A DNA stretch of 64,000 nucleotides from Stenotrophomonas nitritireducens (GCF_001431425.1 NZ_LDJG01000008.1:169676-233675), one strand, 5' to 3'. Shown: positions 1 through 9,217, counted from the stretch's first letter. Made by a program: numbers and translations. Notes: generated by a model not told the origin, from the sequence alone.

Positions 1-1132
1 GGTAGTCCGCTCTTTCCGGTTCGCTGGCGGCGCATCCCTGCTCGCGGGCCAGCCGCACGATCGATTTGCCCTCCGGGGTCGGGTCGGCCAGCGAGGACAG
101 CAGGGCCGCTTCGCGCAGCTGCGCGGCATCGATGCCGGCCAGCGCATGGAAGGCCGTGGCCTGGCGGTCGCCGTAGGTGATGGTGCCGGTCTTGTCGAGC
201 AGCAGCACGTCCACGTCGCCGGCCACTTCCACCGCCTTGCCGGACTTGGCCAGCACGTTGGCGGCCAATGCCCGGTTCATGCCGGCGATGCCGATGGCCG
301 GCAGCAGGCCGCCGATGGTGGTCGGGATCAGGCACACCAGCAGCGCGATCAGCAGCAGCGGATCGACGCGTACGCCGACGAAGCCGGCGATCGCCGGCAG
401 CGTCGCCACTACCACCAGGAAGGTCAGCGACATCGCCGCCAGCAGCAGGGTCAGCGCGATCTCGTTCGGCGTCTTCTGCCGGTTGGCGCCTTCCACCAGC
501 GCGATCATGCGGTCCAGGAAGCTGTGCCCCGGCTCGGCGGTGACGCGCACGATGATCTGGTCCGACAGCACCTTGGTGCCGCCGATGACGCCGGAGCGGT
601 CGGTGCCGGCCTCGCGCAGCACCGGTGCCGACTCGCCCGTGACCGCGGCCTCGTTGATGGTGGCCAGGCCCTGCACGATCTCGCCGTCGGCCGGCACGAG
701 TTCGCCGGCGGAGACGATCACGTGGTCGCCCGGGCGCAGCTCGGCCGCGGCGACGGTGCTTTCGGCCGCGCCTGGTTGCGGCGCGGCCAGGCGGCGCGCC
801 ACCAGGTCCCTGCGTGCGCGCCGCAGCGAGGCCGCCTGGCCGCGGCCGCGCGCTTCGGCCACGGCTTCGGCGAAGTTGCCGAACAATACGGTCGCCAGCA
901 GGATCGCGGTGACCGCCAGGCCGAAGCCCAGCGGTGCGTTGCCGGTGAGCGTGAGCAGCAGCGCCAGCAGGGTGCCGGCCATGACGATGGCCATCACCGG
1001 GTTGTGCAGCAGATGCATCGGCGCCAGCTTGCGGACCGACTCCAGCAGGGCGCGCCGCCAGCCTGCGGCGTCGAGCAGGGGCGGGCGGCGCATGGCGGCC
1101 CGGGAAACAGGGGGGGACATCGGGATGTTCAT
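1..1132 (-). CDS. kdpB: Potassium-transporting P-type ATPase KdpB (chromosomal copy, 3' end outside window)
   Basis: Catalytic subunit of the high-affinity KdpFABC potassium pump in the inner membrane; it hydrolyses ATP through a phospho-aspartate. About 377 N-terminal codons are present and the frame runs off the left edge. My translation shows TGES near residue 165-168, PTTIGG near 271-276 and the phosphorylation motif DKTGT at about 314-318, all typical of KdpB. The ATG overlaps the kdpA stop as ATGA, so the two genes are translationally coupled. It is only moderately similar to the second KdpB at 21153-23252 and is clearly not a recent duplicate of it. kdpC and any kdpDE would lie to the left of the window. 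Confidence 0.95.
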   Translation of the reverse strand, partial: MNIPMSPPVSRAAMRRPPLLDAAGWRRALLESVRKLAPMHLLHNPVMAIVMAGTLLALLLTLTGNAPLGFGLAVTAILLATVLFGNFAEAVAEARGRGQAASLRRARRDLVARRLAAPQPGAAESTVAAAELRPGDHVIVSAGELVPADGEIVQGLATINEAAVTGESAPVLREAGTDRSGVIGGTKVLSDQIIVRVTAEPGHSFLDRMIALVEGANRQKTPNEIALTLLLAAMSLTFLVVVATLPAIAGFVGVRVDPLLLIALLVCLIPTTIGGLLPAIGIAGMNRALAANVLAKSGKAVEVAGDVDVLLLDKTGTITYGDRQATAFHALAGIDAAQLREAALLSSLADPTPEGKSIVRLAREQGCAASEPERADY

Positions 1133-2841
1133 GGCTGTGGGGCTCCCTGCAGTGCCAGGCCCAGGCGGTCGGCCACCGGGCCGAGGACCAGCGCCGGCAT
1201 GAACTGCAGCACGGTGAGGACGACGATCACGCAGAGCAGGGTCAGGCCGAAGGTCGGGGTTTCGATCTGCAGGCTGCCTGCGCCCTGCGGTGCCTGCCGC
1301 TTGCCGCCCAGCTGTGCGGCGATGACCAGCGGGACGATCAGGATCGGGAAACGGCCCAGCGCCAGCACCAGCGAGCAGCTCAGGTTCCACCACACGGTGT
1401 TGGTGGCGAGTCCGGCGAAACCCGAACCGTTGTTGGCGTAGGCCGAGGTGAACTCGTAGAACACCTGGGTGATGCCGTGGAAGCCGGGATTGGACGTGCC
1501 TGCCAGGCCGGGGATGGCCAGGGTCAGCGCGGTCAGGCCGAGCAGGGTGATGGGTTGCAGCAGTACCAGCACGGCGAGCAGGCGTATCTGCGGCGTTTCC
1601 AGTTTGCGGCCGAACAGCTCGGGCGTGCGCCCGGTCATCAGTCCGGCCAGGAACACCGACAGCATCAGGTACACCAGGAACTGCTGCAGGCCGCAGCCGA
1701 TGCCGCCCCAGATGGCGCCGACCAGCATGTTGACCAGCGACACCATGCCGGTCAGCGGGCTCATCGAATCCTGCATGCCGTTGACCGAGCCGTTCTGCAC
1801 CTGGGTGGTCAGCGTGGCCCACAGCGCGGTGCCGTCCGCGCCGAAGCGGACCTCCTTGCCTTCCATCAGCAATGGACTGGCGGCGGTGGCGCCATGGCCT
1901 TCCAGCCACACCGTGCCGAAGGTGGACAGCAGCGACATGCCGAGCATGCAGCCGAACACCAGCGCGCCGAACCGGCGCCGGCCGGTGAAGGCGCCGATCA
2001 TGAACACGACCGCCATCGGGATCAGCACGATGCCGACCAGTTCCAGCGCATTGGAAAGCGGCGTCGGGTTTTCCAGCGGGAAGCTGCTGTTCGGCCCGTA
2101 CCAGCCGCCGCCGTTGGCGCCGAGCTGCTTGGCCGCGACCATCGCCGCTACCGGCCCCAGCGGGATCTTCTGCGCCTGCATGCCGGCGCTGGCGTCGATC
2201 GGCACGGCCTGCGGGCCGGCCGCGAGCGTCGAGGGCACGCCCTGCCAGGTCAGCAGCAGCGTCCACAGCAGGCACAGAGGCAGCAGGAAGCGCAGGCACA
2301 GGCGCACCACGTCGGCGTAGTAGTTGCCGACCCTGATGCGTGCGGCGTTGCCGTTGCCGTTGTCCTGCGTTCGGGCGAACAGTGCCCGCAGCGTGGCCAC
2401 GGCCAAGGCCAGGCCCATCATCGGCGTGATCACCTGCAGGCCGGTGATGGCGGTCATCTGCGACAGGTAGGACAGCTGCGCCTGGCCGCTGTAGTGCTGC
2501 TGGTTGGTGTTGGTCAGGAACGACACCATCGTGTGCAGCGCGGTGTCCCAGCGCAAGTTGGGAATGTGGTCCGGGTTGAGCGGCAACCAGGCCTGGCTCA
2601 TGAACACGGCCAGCGTCGGCACGGCCAGCACCAGGTTGCTGAGCAGGAAGGCGGCGACATAGCCGCGCCAGGACATGGCGCGGCCCGGGTCCACGCCCAG
2701 CAGCCGGTACAGTGGCTTTTCGATCCAGTGGAACAAGGGATCGATGCGCATCGGCGTACCGCGCATCAGCCGCGCCAGGTACAGGCCCAGCGGCCAGGCC
2801 AGGAGCATGCCGGCCAGCAGGATGACAAGGGCTTCGGTCAT
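1129..2841 (-). CDS. kdpA: Potassium-transporting ATPase subunit KdpA (chromosomal copy)
   Basis: Potassium-selecting, channel-like subunit of KdpFABC (570 aa, usual size 550-600). Pore-loop motifs are visible: NTNQQHYSGQ, GANGGGWYGPNSSFPLENPTP-type filter sequence and NNGSGFAGL. Hydrophobic segments run throughout. The start MTEALVILLAG was chosen because it gives the standard N-terminal membrane helix and lies 10 bp after kdpF, although the frame stays open much further upstream. It overlaps kdpB by 4 bp. It belongs to the resident chromosome, not to the mobile element. Confidence 0.96.
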   Translation of the reverse strand: MTEALVILLAGMLLAWPLGLYLARLMRGTPMRIDPLFHWIEKPLYRLLGVDPGRAMSWRGYVAAFLLSNLVLAVPTLAVFMSQAWLPLNPDHIPNLRWDTALHTMVSFLTNTNQQHYSGQAQLSYLSQMTAITGLQVITPMMGLALAVATLRALFARTQDNGNGNAARIRVGNYYADVVRLCLRFLLPLCLLWTLLLTWQGVPSTLAAGPQAVPIDASAGMQAQKIPLGPVAAMVAAKQLGANGGGWYGPNSSFPLENPTPLSNALELVGIVLIPMAVVFMIGAFTGRRRFGALVFGCMLGMSLLSTFGTVWLEGHGATAASPLLMEGKEVRFGADGTALWATLTTQVQNGSVNGMQDSMSPLTGMVSLVNMLVGAIWGGIGCGLQQFLVYLMLSVFLAGLMTGRTPELFGRKLETPQIRLLAVLVLLQPITLLGLTALTLAIPGLAGTSNPGFHGITQVFYEFTSAYANNGSGFAGLATNTVWWNLSCSLVLALGRFPILIVPLVIAAQLGGKRQAPQGAGSLQIETPTFGLTLLCVIVVLTVLQFMPALVLGPVADRLGLALQGAPQP

Positions 2842-2851
2842 GGCGCGCTCC

Positions 2852-2944
2852 TCAGAACGACTCGGGCCGCAGGACCGCGTACAGCAGGCAGGCGGCGGCG
2901 ACCAGCGCCACCAGTCCGCACAACAGGGAAAGCCAGCCGGGCAT
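2852..2944 (-). CDS. kdpF: KdpF, small stabilising subunit of the Kdp pump (chromosomal)
   Basis: A 30-residue peptide made of one hydrophobic helix ending in LLYAVLRPESF. KdpF family members typically end in a similar Y-x-L-x-RPE-x-F motif. It sits 10 bp before kdpA and has a purine-rich ribosome-binding site (GCGAGG) a few bases upstream. In the known complex KdpF is a single-pass peptide that stabilises KdpABC. A longer in-frame extension exists upstream, but it is arginine-rich and unlike KdpF. Confidence 0.88.
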   Translation of the reverse strand: MPGWLSLLCGLVALVAAACLLYAVLRPESF

Positions 2945-3082
2945 GGGAAACCTCGCTTTCTGGACGCCACTCGCGGGGCGCGCCGGTGGAAGGGCGGGGC
3001 GGCGCCGTTGCCGCAGGCCGTCGTCCCGATCAGGACCGGCATCGTCCTCCCGGAGGCCGTAAACGTTCGATGCCATGGAACC

Positions 3083-3112
3083 GGTGCGGGCGTAAAAACG
3101 CCATAAAAATGC
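3083..3112 (-). promoter_or_regulatory. Candidate KdpE operator of the chromosomal kdp operon
   Basis: On the minus strand two T-rich half sites, CATTTTTAT and GTTTTTACG, follow each other at about one helical turn, then a C-rich stretch. From memory this matches the layout of the E. coli KdpE box (TTTTTATA then TTTTTACA then CCCCG). It lies about 140 bp upstream of kdpF and is AT-rich in a very GC-rich region. The rest of 2945-3259 shows no gene. The element insertion point at 3260 lies upstream of this site, so the operon probably keeps its control region. Confidence 0.55.
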
Positions 3113-3259
3113 GGATCGATGGCGCGTTGCGATGGCCGGGGGCGCCGGCGCCTTCCAGCCATCGCGGTCGAGGCTGCTGTCGGAGCGGTGGCGAAGGGCC
3201 CCCCGGCGGTTTTGACCGCGCCTGCCGATGGTCGGAAACGGGAATGGCAGGAACGGGGC

Positions 3260-3269
3260 AACAAAAAAG
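3260..3269. repeat. Left attachment-site repeat of the ICE
   Basis: AACAAAAAAG, identical to 55543-55552. It is the only shared short direct repeat I found where the trb end of the element should stop, about 290 bp beyond the last element gene. Ten bases with a six-A run is weak evidence alone; the right-hand copy beside the integrase makes it convincing. Confidence 0.6.
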
Positions 3270-3503
3270 TGCCGGTGTCAAGTCTTTCGCGCAAATCACG
3301 CAGGGCTTGAAACCGTATATGGGACAGTAGGTTAGCTCTTTTACAGGCCACTTCGTAGAAGTGCCACCGCGTGGGCTAGGAGCCACATAAGAGCGTCGGG
3401 AGAGCAAGCCGCATCGCGCTGAATCGTGCTGGATTGCCGAGGAACGGCGAACCTGTTTCGTCATCATAGCCCAGCGGTTTAGCGGCATCCAGAACGAAGA
3501 ACA

Positions 3504-3521
3504 CGCAGCCCTGGGGCTGCG
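3504..3521 (-). terminator. Probable terminator of the trb operon
   Basis: Perfect inverted repeat CGCAGCCC/GGGCTGCG with two bases between the arms, 37 bp after the DUF2274 stop. On the minus strand it is followed by a T-rich stretch (TGTTCTTCGTTC). It is the only structure I see in the 288 bp between the last gene and the left end of the element. Confidence 0.5.
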
Positions 3522-3557
3522 CGTTCGATGGATGCCGCAGGATGGTAGGCGACGCCA

Positions 3558-3803
3558 TCATGTCGGCTTCGACGGCGCGCTCCGCGTTGCCGTGCCCTTC
3601 CTGAATCCCCGATCCCCCGCCATGAACGCCTCCAGCATATGCGGGATCAGCGTCGCCGCATCGACTGCTTCGCCGTAAGTCTGCGCATGCAACGCAGCGT
3701 AGCGGTCGAGGTCGGCTTTCAGGCTGGCCGGGCACGCAAAGGTCAGTTTCGTGGATTCTAGTTTCGGCAGCGGCCCCAGCCGCAGTTTCTTGCCGGTGCT
3801 CAT
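3558..3803 (-). CDS. DUF2274 family protein, last gene of the trb operon
   Basis: A soluble, basic protein of 81 residues. It resembles the DUF2274 proteins that follow trbI in many ICEs; the core is KLTFACPASLKADLDRYAALH, which looks like a ribbon-helix-helix-type fold, and function is unknown. Its ATG overlaps the trbI stop by 4 bp, so it is coupled to the mating-pair genes. A structural or regulatory role in transfer is inference from position only. Confidence 0.75.
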   Translation of the reverse strand: MSTGKKLRLGPLPKLESTKLTFACPASLKADLDRYAALHAQTYGEAVDAATLIPHMLEAFMAGDRGFRKGTATRSAPSKPT

Positions 3804-5074
3804 CGCATCACCCCCCTGTTGAAGAAAAGCGGCTGGTACGGCCGCAGCACCAAGTCGCGGTTAACGATGATCCGCACCGGCAGGCCCGGCCGCTCGGTCA
3901 ACGTCGGCTGGATATTCATGTTGCGCCGGGTCATCTCCTGGCCGATCTGATTGATGCTGTCCTGCGCGCTGTCGCGCCCGGCGATCACGATGCGGTTGCC
4001 GTCCTGTCGGTTCTCCGGCGCGGCCAACTCCGCACCAACGCCCAGCAGCGTGGTCAGCGCGGCACCGGCGACGATGCGGCCCCAGTGATAGTCCACGCCA
4101 TCTTCCAGGCCGGAATAGCCCGCCGGATCGGTGCCGACAAGGTTGTCGAGGGTCAGCGAGGACGTGTCCGGCAGGATGATCCGGTTCCACACCACTTGAA
4201 CCCGGCTCTGCCCATAGCTGACCTGGCTGTTGTATTTGCCCAGGATGCGCGATCCCTGCGGGATCAGCAGGAACTTGCCCGTGGCCGTGTCATAGACCGG
4301 CTCCGTCACCGTGGCGATCACATCGCCCGGAAGATCGGACTTGATGCCCGTCACGAGCGCGCCCGCGATCACCGTCCCAGCCATCACCTGGTAGGGCGAA
4401 GCCGGCATTTGCAGATTGCTGGAATTACGGGTTTCAGTAGCGCCGCCTTTCAGGAAAGCCTCTTTCTGGTCCTGCCGGTTCTGCGTCGCAGTCGGGTCGG
4501 CAAGCTGGGCCGCTGTCGAGGCTGGCCCGGCGGCGAGCGGATCGAACCCCGCCAGGGCTGGTGCGGAGCCGGCTGCGGCAACCTGCGTAGTGGTCGGCGC
4601 TGCGGTCTTGCCGGGCGTGCCCGAGCGGAAGAACACCGACGAAGCTGCTGCGGCTTCGGCTTCCTTGCGCCGTGCATCCTCCGGGTCGTGGCCCGGCGGC
4701 GCATAGGCTGGCGTCACGGGCTGCTGCGACTTCACGATCGCTGGCCCAAGATCGCCCGGCAGCGGCGGCCCCAACTCCGGCACCTTCGGCAGCTTGGAAT
4801 AGTCCGACGGCAGGCCGTCCAGCCCTTCGGACTTCGAGACGCGATCCACGTTGTAAAGCTCGGTCTGCTCGCCCGCGCCGCGACGGTGCGGTTGCAATGA
4901 CCAGATCGTGGCCCCGAGCACGGCGACCGACAGGCTGCCGACGAGGACGGCCAGCGTGCGCCGATTCAGGCGCGTGACCGGGCGCGGCTGCGCGCGCAGC
5001 GCCACCGCCTCGGGTGCGATCTTTCCCGCCTGCGGCGCGGCGAGGTCGGGGGTGTCGTCCTGGCTCATGGTCAA
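3800..5074 (-). CDS. trbI: TrbI, VirB10-like scaffold of the type IV secretion channel
   Basis: A 424-residue VirB10/TrbI protein that spans from the inner membrane to the outer-membrane core of the P-type mating channel. One N-terminal membrane helix (LAVLVGSLSVAVLGATIW, about 47-64) follows a cytoplasmic tail. A proline-rich periplasmic linker comes next, then the conserved C-terminal beta domain (VIAGALVTGIKSDLPGDVIA; YDTATGKFLLIPQGSRILG; ending PVRIIVNRDLVLRPYQ). The start MTMSQ forms an ATGA overlap with the trbG stop. Confidence 0.95.
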   Translation of the reverse strand: MTMSQDDTPDLAAPQAGKIAPEAVALRAQPRPVTRLNRRTLAVLVGSLSVAVLGATIWSLQPHRRGAGEQTELYNVDRVSKSEGLDGLPSDYSKLPKVPELGPPLPGDLGPAIVKSQQPVTPAYAPPGHDPEDARRKEAEAAAASSVFFRSGTPGKTAAPTTTQVAAAGSAPALAGFDPLAAGPASTAAQLADPTATQNRQDQKEAFLKGGATETRNSSNLQMPASPYQVMAGTVIAGALVTGIKSDLPGDVIATVTEPVYDTATGKFLLIPQGSRILGKYNSQVSYGQSRVQVVWNRIILPDTSSLTLDNLVGTDPAGYSGLEDGVDYHWGRIVAGAALTTLLGVGAELAAPENRQDGNRIVIAGRDSAQDSINQIGQEMTRRNMNIQPTLTERPGLPVRIIVNRDLVLRPYQPLFFNRGVMR

Positions 5075-6072
5075 TTCCTCCGCGTGCCGTCCGTGCGCTC
5101 GATCCGAACCACGTCACCCTTGTCGCCGCCCAGGCGCAGCTCCGCCGCGCCAAAGAGCCGATCCACGATGTAGTACGGCGCACGGAAGCGGTAGTTCACC
5201 AGTTGCCCGTCGCCCTGCGCACCGATCACGAACAGCGGCGGCAACTCGCCTTGCGCGATGCCGGCGGGGAACTGGATATAGACCTTCTCGCCATCATCGA
5301 AGGCGCGCAGCGGCTTCCACGGTGGATTGCTGCCGCTGATGGCGTAGCGGAAGCGGATCTTCTCCAGCGACAAGCCGGTATCGACCGGCGCGGCGGCGTT
5401 GGCCGCCTGCGCCTGGCGCTGCAAGGCCAGCATCTCGTCCTTCGGGTACTCCCACGACACCGAAGCCATCCACGTCTTTTCCGTCGAGGTCAGCTCCAGC
5501 AGGTAGGTGCGCCGGCTGGTGGTGATGACCAGATTGGTCTTGAGGCCCGAGCGGATGGGCTTGACCATCACATTGACGCGCAGCGCATCGCCGCTGCCGC
5601 TCGATGTGTCTCCCACGATCCAGCGCACCGTGTCGCCGGCGGCCACCGTCACCAGTTCCTCGCCCGGCTGAAGCGCGATCACGGTCACGCGGCCCACGGC
5701 CGCATAGACCTGATACAGCGCGCCGTCGGTGAAGGGCCAAACCTGAATCGCATTGACGTAGCCCTCGCGCGTGGGCGCGACGCGGGCCTCCGTATTGGCC
5801 CGCGAGACGCGCACCTTCTCGTCGGCCGGTTCCGGCGCGGGCTTGGCGTCCTCTGCTTCGGGCAATGGCTTCAACTGCGCCGGCAGCGCCAGCGGCTCGG
5901 GCACCTTGACCACTTCCACCGGCGCGAGCGGCTCCGGCAGCGGCTGGGCTTGCACCGGCTCATCGAGCGAGATGGCCGGCGGCGGCTTGCCCTGCGTGGC
6001 GCAGCCAGAGAACAGGACAGCCGAAACAAGCAGGATCAACGGCAAGGCGGATTTACGGAAAAGCGGGTTCAT
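5071..6072 (-). CDS. trbG: TrbG, VirB9-like outer-membrane core protein
   Basis: A 333-residue VirB9/TrbG family protein, part of the outer-membrane core complex with TrbI. A lipoprotein-like signal peptide ends in LFSGC (Cys 24). A proline-rich linker follows, then the VirB9 beta domain, with NAIQVWPFTDGALYQVYA near residues 100-117 and TNLVITTSRRTYLLELTS further on. The frame is open far upstream but the lipoprotein start gives the right N-terminus and an ATGA overlap with trbF. Confidence 0.94.
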   Translation of the reverse strand: MNPLFRKSALPLILLVSAVLFSGCATQGKPPPAISLDEPVQAQPLPEPLAPVEVVKVPEPLALPAQLKPLPEAEDAKPAPEPADEKVRVSRANTEARVAPTREGYVNAIQVWPFTDGALYQVYAAVGRVTVIALQPGEELVTVAAGDTVRWIVGDTSSGSGDALRVNVMVKPIRSGLKTNLVITTSRRTYLLELTSTEKTWMASVSWEYPKDEMLALQRQAQAANAAAPVDTGLSLEKIRFRYAISGSNPPWKPLRAFDDGEKVYIQFPAGIAQGELPPLFVIGAQGDGQLVNYRFRAPYYIVDRLFGAAELRLGGDKGDVVRIERTDGTRRN

Positions 6073-6773
6073 GGCTTGGCTCCTTCGGAAGAATCCAGTT
6101 CGCGGCTCCACGACAGGCCGTTGACGTAGATGCCCAGGGGGTTCTTGCGCAGGCGCTGTTCGGTGCGGGGGGTCTGCTGCACGATGGACACCACGGCCGT
6201 CCATCGCTCCAAGCCCGCCGCGGCACCGTTGACGTAGAGGCGCTCCGTCCAGCGCACGTTGTAAGACGTGTCGCTGGCGCGCACGACGCTGGTGATCTGC
6301 ACCGTCACCGACTCCCTGCCGATGCGCGCGAACGGATCGTTCACGCGCGCGTAGTCGTTGAGCACGGCCGCGCCCTTGTCGGTCGTGTAGTCGTAGGCGT
6401 CCAGCCAGTTCTGGCGGACGACGATCGGGTCGATAGACAGCGAGCGCACCAGCGTCACGAAACGCGCGATGTGGTGCGCCGTCTGCGCATCGTTGGGCCG
6501 GTACGGCGTGGCGGCTTCGCCGACCGCGCGTACCTGGCCCGCGTTGTCCACTTCCACGACGTAGGGAGTCACGAAGGACTGCGCCGAGCGCCACACCAGG
6601 CCGCCGGCCATCAGCAGCGCGAGCGTCAGGCACCCGAAGGCCATCAGGCGCCAGTTCTTCGCCTGCACGCGCGGCGAGCCGATACGGCCGTCCCACACCT
6701 GGCCGGCAGCTTGGTACGGCGTGGCAGGCTGCGGCGTGTCGGCGTAGCGCACCTGCGGTTTCTTGAATCGCAT
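6069..6773 (-). CDS. trbF: TrbF, VirB8-like inner-membrane assembly protein
   Basis: A 234-residue VirB8/TrbF protein. A single membrane helix (LMAFGCLTLALLMAGGLVW, about 43-61) is followed by a periplasmic domain with TPYVVEVDNAGQVRAVGEA and DPIVVRQNWLDAYDYTTDKG. VirB8 proteins nucleate assembly of the secretion channel. The gene lies 12 bp after trbL and overlaps trbG by 4 bp. Confidence 0.94.
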   Translation of the reverse strand: MRFKKPQVRYADTPQPATPYQAAGQVWDGRIGSPRVQAKNWRLMAFGCLTLALLMAGGLVWRSAQSFVTPYVVEVDNAGQVRAVGEAATPYRPNDAQTAHHIARFVTLVRSLSIDPIVVRQNWLDAYDYTTDKGAAVLNDYARVNDPFARIGRESVTVQITSVVRASDTSYNVRWTERLYVNGAAAGLERWTAVVSIVQQTPRTEQRLRKNPLGIYVNGLSWSRELDSSEGAKP

Positions 6774-6785
6774 GGTCGGTTCTCC

Positions 6786-8150
6786 TTATGAATCGGAATC
6801 GCGCAGGCTCGGCCCCTGGCCGGAGCCGCCGCCATCGCCGCCGCGCAGCGCGTGGGCAGTGGTGGTCGCGGCATGGGTGAGTTGCTGGCGGCGATGCAGC
6901 CGCTTGGCCCAGGCGGGTTGTTCCGGCTTCTGTGCAGCGGCGGCACCTGTGGAGGCTTGGCCGGCTGACGCGCCAGCGTCGGCCGTCGAGCCATTCCAGC
7001 CAGCGCGGAACGGAGCGGCCATCCGCTGCCCGGCAGCGGAAGCACGGGATGCAGCTGCGCGTCCGGCGGACTGCGCGCCGGTCTTGGCGACGTTGCCCAT
7101 GCCGGCCATCGCGCCTTTCGCGCCACCGCCTGCGGCGGCAGAACCGGCCTGGAACGCCGACTTCGCACTGCTGGCCGCCGACGTGGCGGCGCGCGCACCG
7201 CTACCGGCCAGCTTGGCGGCAGCCGGGGCCATGCGCGCACCAGCAGCCACGGCGCCACCCACGCCCGTCGCGGCGGCGCCGATGGCGACGGCCGTGCCGG
7301 CAGCGCCGACAGCAGCACCGGCCATTGCGCCAGCGCCGAGCTGCGGCGCACCGGACACGAGGCCCGTGGCGATGCCGGGGCCGAAGATCCCGAGCGCCAG
7401 CAAGGTGAGCGAGGCCAGCATGATGACCAGCGCGTGGTCGATAGACGGCTCGGCGGGATGGACTTGGAACTGAGCGAACAAGCCCGAGCCGATACCGACG
7501 ATCACGGCCAGCACCAGAACCTTGACGCCGGAGGCCACCACGTTGCCCAGCACTTTTTCGGCGAGGAACGCCGTCTTGTTCCACAGCGCAAACGGCACCA
7601 GCACAAAGCCCGCAAGCGTGGTCAGTTTGAACTCGATCAGCGTGATGAAAAGCTGGATCGCCAGCACGAAAAAGCACAGCACCACGACCAGCCACGCGAG
7701 AAACATCACCGCGATGGCATCGAGATTGACGAACACCTCGGGGAAACCGGCCATCTCGCCGACTTGCTCCAGAATCGGCGCCCCTGCGTCGATGCCGGTT
7801 TTCGCCAGCCGGCCCGGCTGCAAGAAGTTCTCCATCGTGATGGCCGAGCCGGTGGCCGTCAGGCCCAGCCCGGCGAAGGAGCGGAACACGATGCCAGCCA
7901 GCCAGTTGAAGTTGCCGATGATGTAAGCGAAGGCACCGACGTAGAGCACCTTGCGCAGCAGCTTGGCGATCACGTCCTCGCCCTGGCCGGTGGCATGGCT
8001 CATGGCCCAATACAGGCCGGCGATGGTCATGTCGATGACGATCAGCGTCACGGTCAGGAAGGCCACTTCGCCCTGCAACAGCCCGAAGCCCGAGTCGATG
8101 TAGGCGGCAAAGGTGTTGAGAAACTGGTCGATGATGGTCACGTCATTCAT
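6786..8150 (-). CDS. trbL: TrbL, VirB6-like polytopic membrane protein
   Basis: A 454-residue inner-membrane channel component. Five or more hydrophobic segments occupy the first 270 residues (for example VAFLTVTLIVIDMTIAGLYW and LTLLALGIFGPGIATGLVSG). A long low-complexity Ala/Gly-rich tail follows, ending in charged sequence; this tail is typical of TrbL. It overlaps the preceding lipoprotein gene by 4 bp. Confidence 0.93.
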   Translation of the reverse strand: MNDVTIIDQFLNTFAAYIDSGFGLLQGEVAFLTVTLIVIDMTIAGLYWAMSHATGQGEDVIAKLLRKVLYVGAFAYIIGNFNWLAGIVFRSFAGLGLTATGSAITMENFLQPGRLAKTGIDAGAPILEQVGEMAGFPEVFVNLDAIAVMFLAWLVVVLCFFVLAIQLFITLIEFKLTTLAGFVLVPFALWNKTAFLAEKVLGNVVASGVKVLVLAVIVGIGSGLFAQFQVHPAEPSIDHALVIMLASLTLLALGIFGPGIATGLVSGAPQLGAGAMAGAAVGAAGTAVAIGAAATGVGGAVAAGARMAPAAAKLAGSGARAATSAASSAKSAFQAGSAAAGGGAKGAMAGMGNVAKTGAQSAGRAAASRASAAGQRMAAPFRAGWNGSTADAGASAGQASTGAAAAQKPEQPAWAKRLHRRQQLTHAATTTAHALRGGDGGGSGQGPSLRDSDS

Positions 8151-8479
8151 GGCGTGTCCTCTGATTCGGCGGGCGATGCCGGTGCCTTGCCATCGGCCGG
8201 TTCATCGAAGCTCGGCGGGATCGGCGGCAGGTCGGCCAGCGTTTGATATTCATCCGGCCCGGCCTGGCCGGAGAAGAAGCGCCGCCGGAAGGCTTCGGCG
8301 GCGGCGCGGCAGGCGTCCTCGCCCGTGGCCTGCCGATCGGCGGCGCATTGCGCGCGCAATGCCTTGAGCCGCACGGGATCGGCGGCCAAGGCATCGGCAA
8401 GGTTGTCGGCCGGCTGCTCGCTGCAAGCGGTCAGCAGCGCCACAAGCAGCGAAACCGACAGGGCGAGGACGCATCGCAT
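8147..8479 (-). CDS. TrbK/EexN-like entry-exclusion lipoprotein (trb copy)
   Basis: A 110-residue lipoprotein with a signal peptide ending LLTAC (Cys 19). A short Cys-containing helical region carries RLKALRAQCAADRQATGEDACR and FRRRFF. Position between trbJ and trbL is that of trbK/eex in P-type systems, where the product blocks redundant transfer into a cell that already holds the element. A second, different member of this family lies at 16088-16366. The name rests on position and shape rather than strong conservation. Confidence 0.75.
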   Translation of the reverse strand: MRCVLALSVSLLVALLTACSEQPADNLADALAADPVRLKALRAQCAADRQATGEDACRAAAEAFRRRFFSGQAGPDEYQTLADLPPIPPSFDEPADGKAPASPAESEDTP

Positions 8480-8491
8480 GGCGGCCTCCCG

Positions 8492-9217
8492 TCAGTTGCC
8501 GTAAAAGTTCACGGACTGCGGCGTGTACGGTGTGCCGTCGCCCAGGAAGCGCCGCCGCACCTCGCGGGCGCGTTCCGTGGCCGCCGCCTGTCGCGCCAGC
8601 TCCAGCGCAGTCGCCCGGTCTTGCGTGATCTGGAGCCGCTGCGACTGGATGGACTGCTTGGCCTGCAAGGCCAGCAACTGGTTCATGGCCTGCATGGCTT
8701 GCAGCGCGCCTTCGGCCGACTGGCTCTTGCCCACGAGGTCGGCCAGCACGCTCTCGTCTTCGCCCAGGTTCTGCGACACCTGCGCCTGCATCTGCATCGT
8801 GGTCTGCAAGCCGTTGAGCGTGTTCCGCCAACGCTCCTGCGCGTCGCGGTACATCTGGTCGCCGCTGACGGTGGCGGCGTACTGCTCGGGATACAGGCGC
8901 GCGAACTCCCGATCGAGGTTCGTCACGTCGTAGGCCAAGCCCCTGGCCTGGGCGATCAGTCGCTCGGTCGTCGCCAGATTGGCGCGCAACTCGTTCACCA
9001 CACTGGACGGCAGGCTGGCGAGGTTGCGCGCCTGGTTCATCAGCATCTGCGCTTCGTTCTGGAGCTGCTGGATCTGGTTGTTGATCTGCTCCAGCGTGCG
9101 GATCGCGGTCAGCGTGTTCTGCACGAGGTTCGTGGGATCGACCACGACCCATTGCGCATGGGCGGTGGCGGTGCAAAGCATGGCCGCGACGGCGGCGGCG
9201 ATAAGGCGCTTCTTCAT
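8492..9217 (-). CDS. trbJ: TrbJ, VirB5-like pilus-associated protein
   Basis: A secreted 241-residue VirB5/TrbJ protein with a signal peptide (MKKRLIAAAVAAMLCTATAHA). The mature part is long-helical: VQNTLTAIRTLEQINNQIQQ, followed by more coiled-coil-like helix. VirB5 proteins cap the pilus and help adhesion. The start was taken at the signal peptide, with an ATGA overlap with trbE, rather than at an upstream in-frame Met. The C-terminus RRRFLGDGTPYTP is shared with the lipoprotein at 16088-16366. Confidence 0.92.
   Translation of the reverse strand: MKKRLIAAAVAAMLCTATAHAQWVVVDPTNLVQNTLTAIRTLEQINNQIQQLQNEAQMLMNQARNLASLPSSVVNELRANLATTERLIAQARGLAYDVTNLDREFARLYPEQYAATVSGDQMYRDAQERWRNTLNGLQTTMQMQAQVSQNLGEDESVLADLVGKSQSAEGALQAMQAMNQLLALQAKQSIQSQRLQITQDRATALELARQAAATERAREVRRRFLGDGTPYTPQSVNFYGN

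Noticed and set aside
146..3351. Long plus-strand frames opposite kdpB and kdpA
   Set aside because: Antisense shadows of real genes with Gln/His/Arg-rich composition typical of GC-rich reverse frames.
2945..3400. Disruption of the chromosomal kdp promoter by the ICE
   Set aside because: The likely KdpE box at 3083-3112 and about 150 bp more lie on the kdp side of the repeat at 3260, so the control region seems intact.
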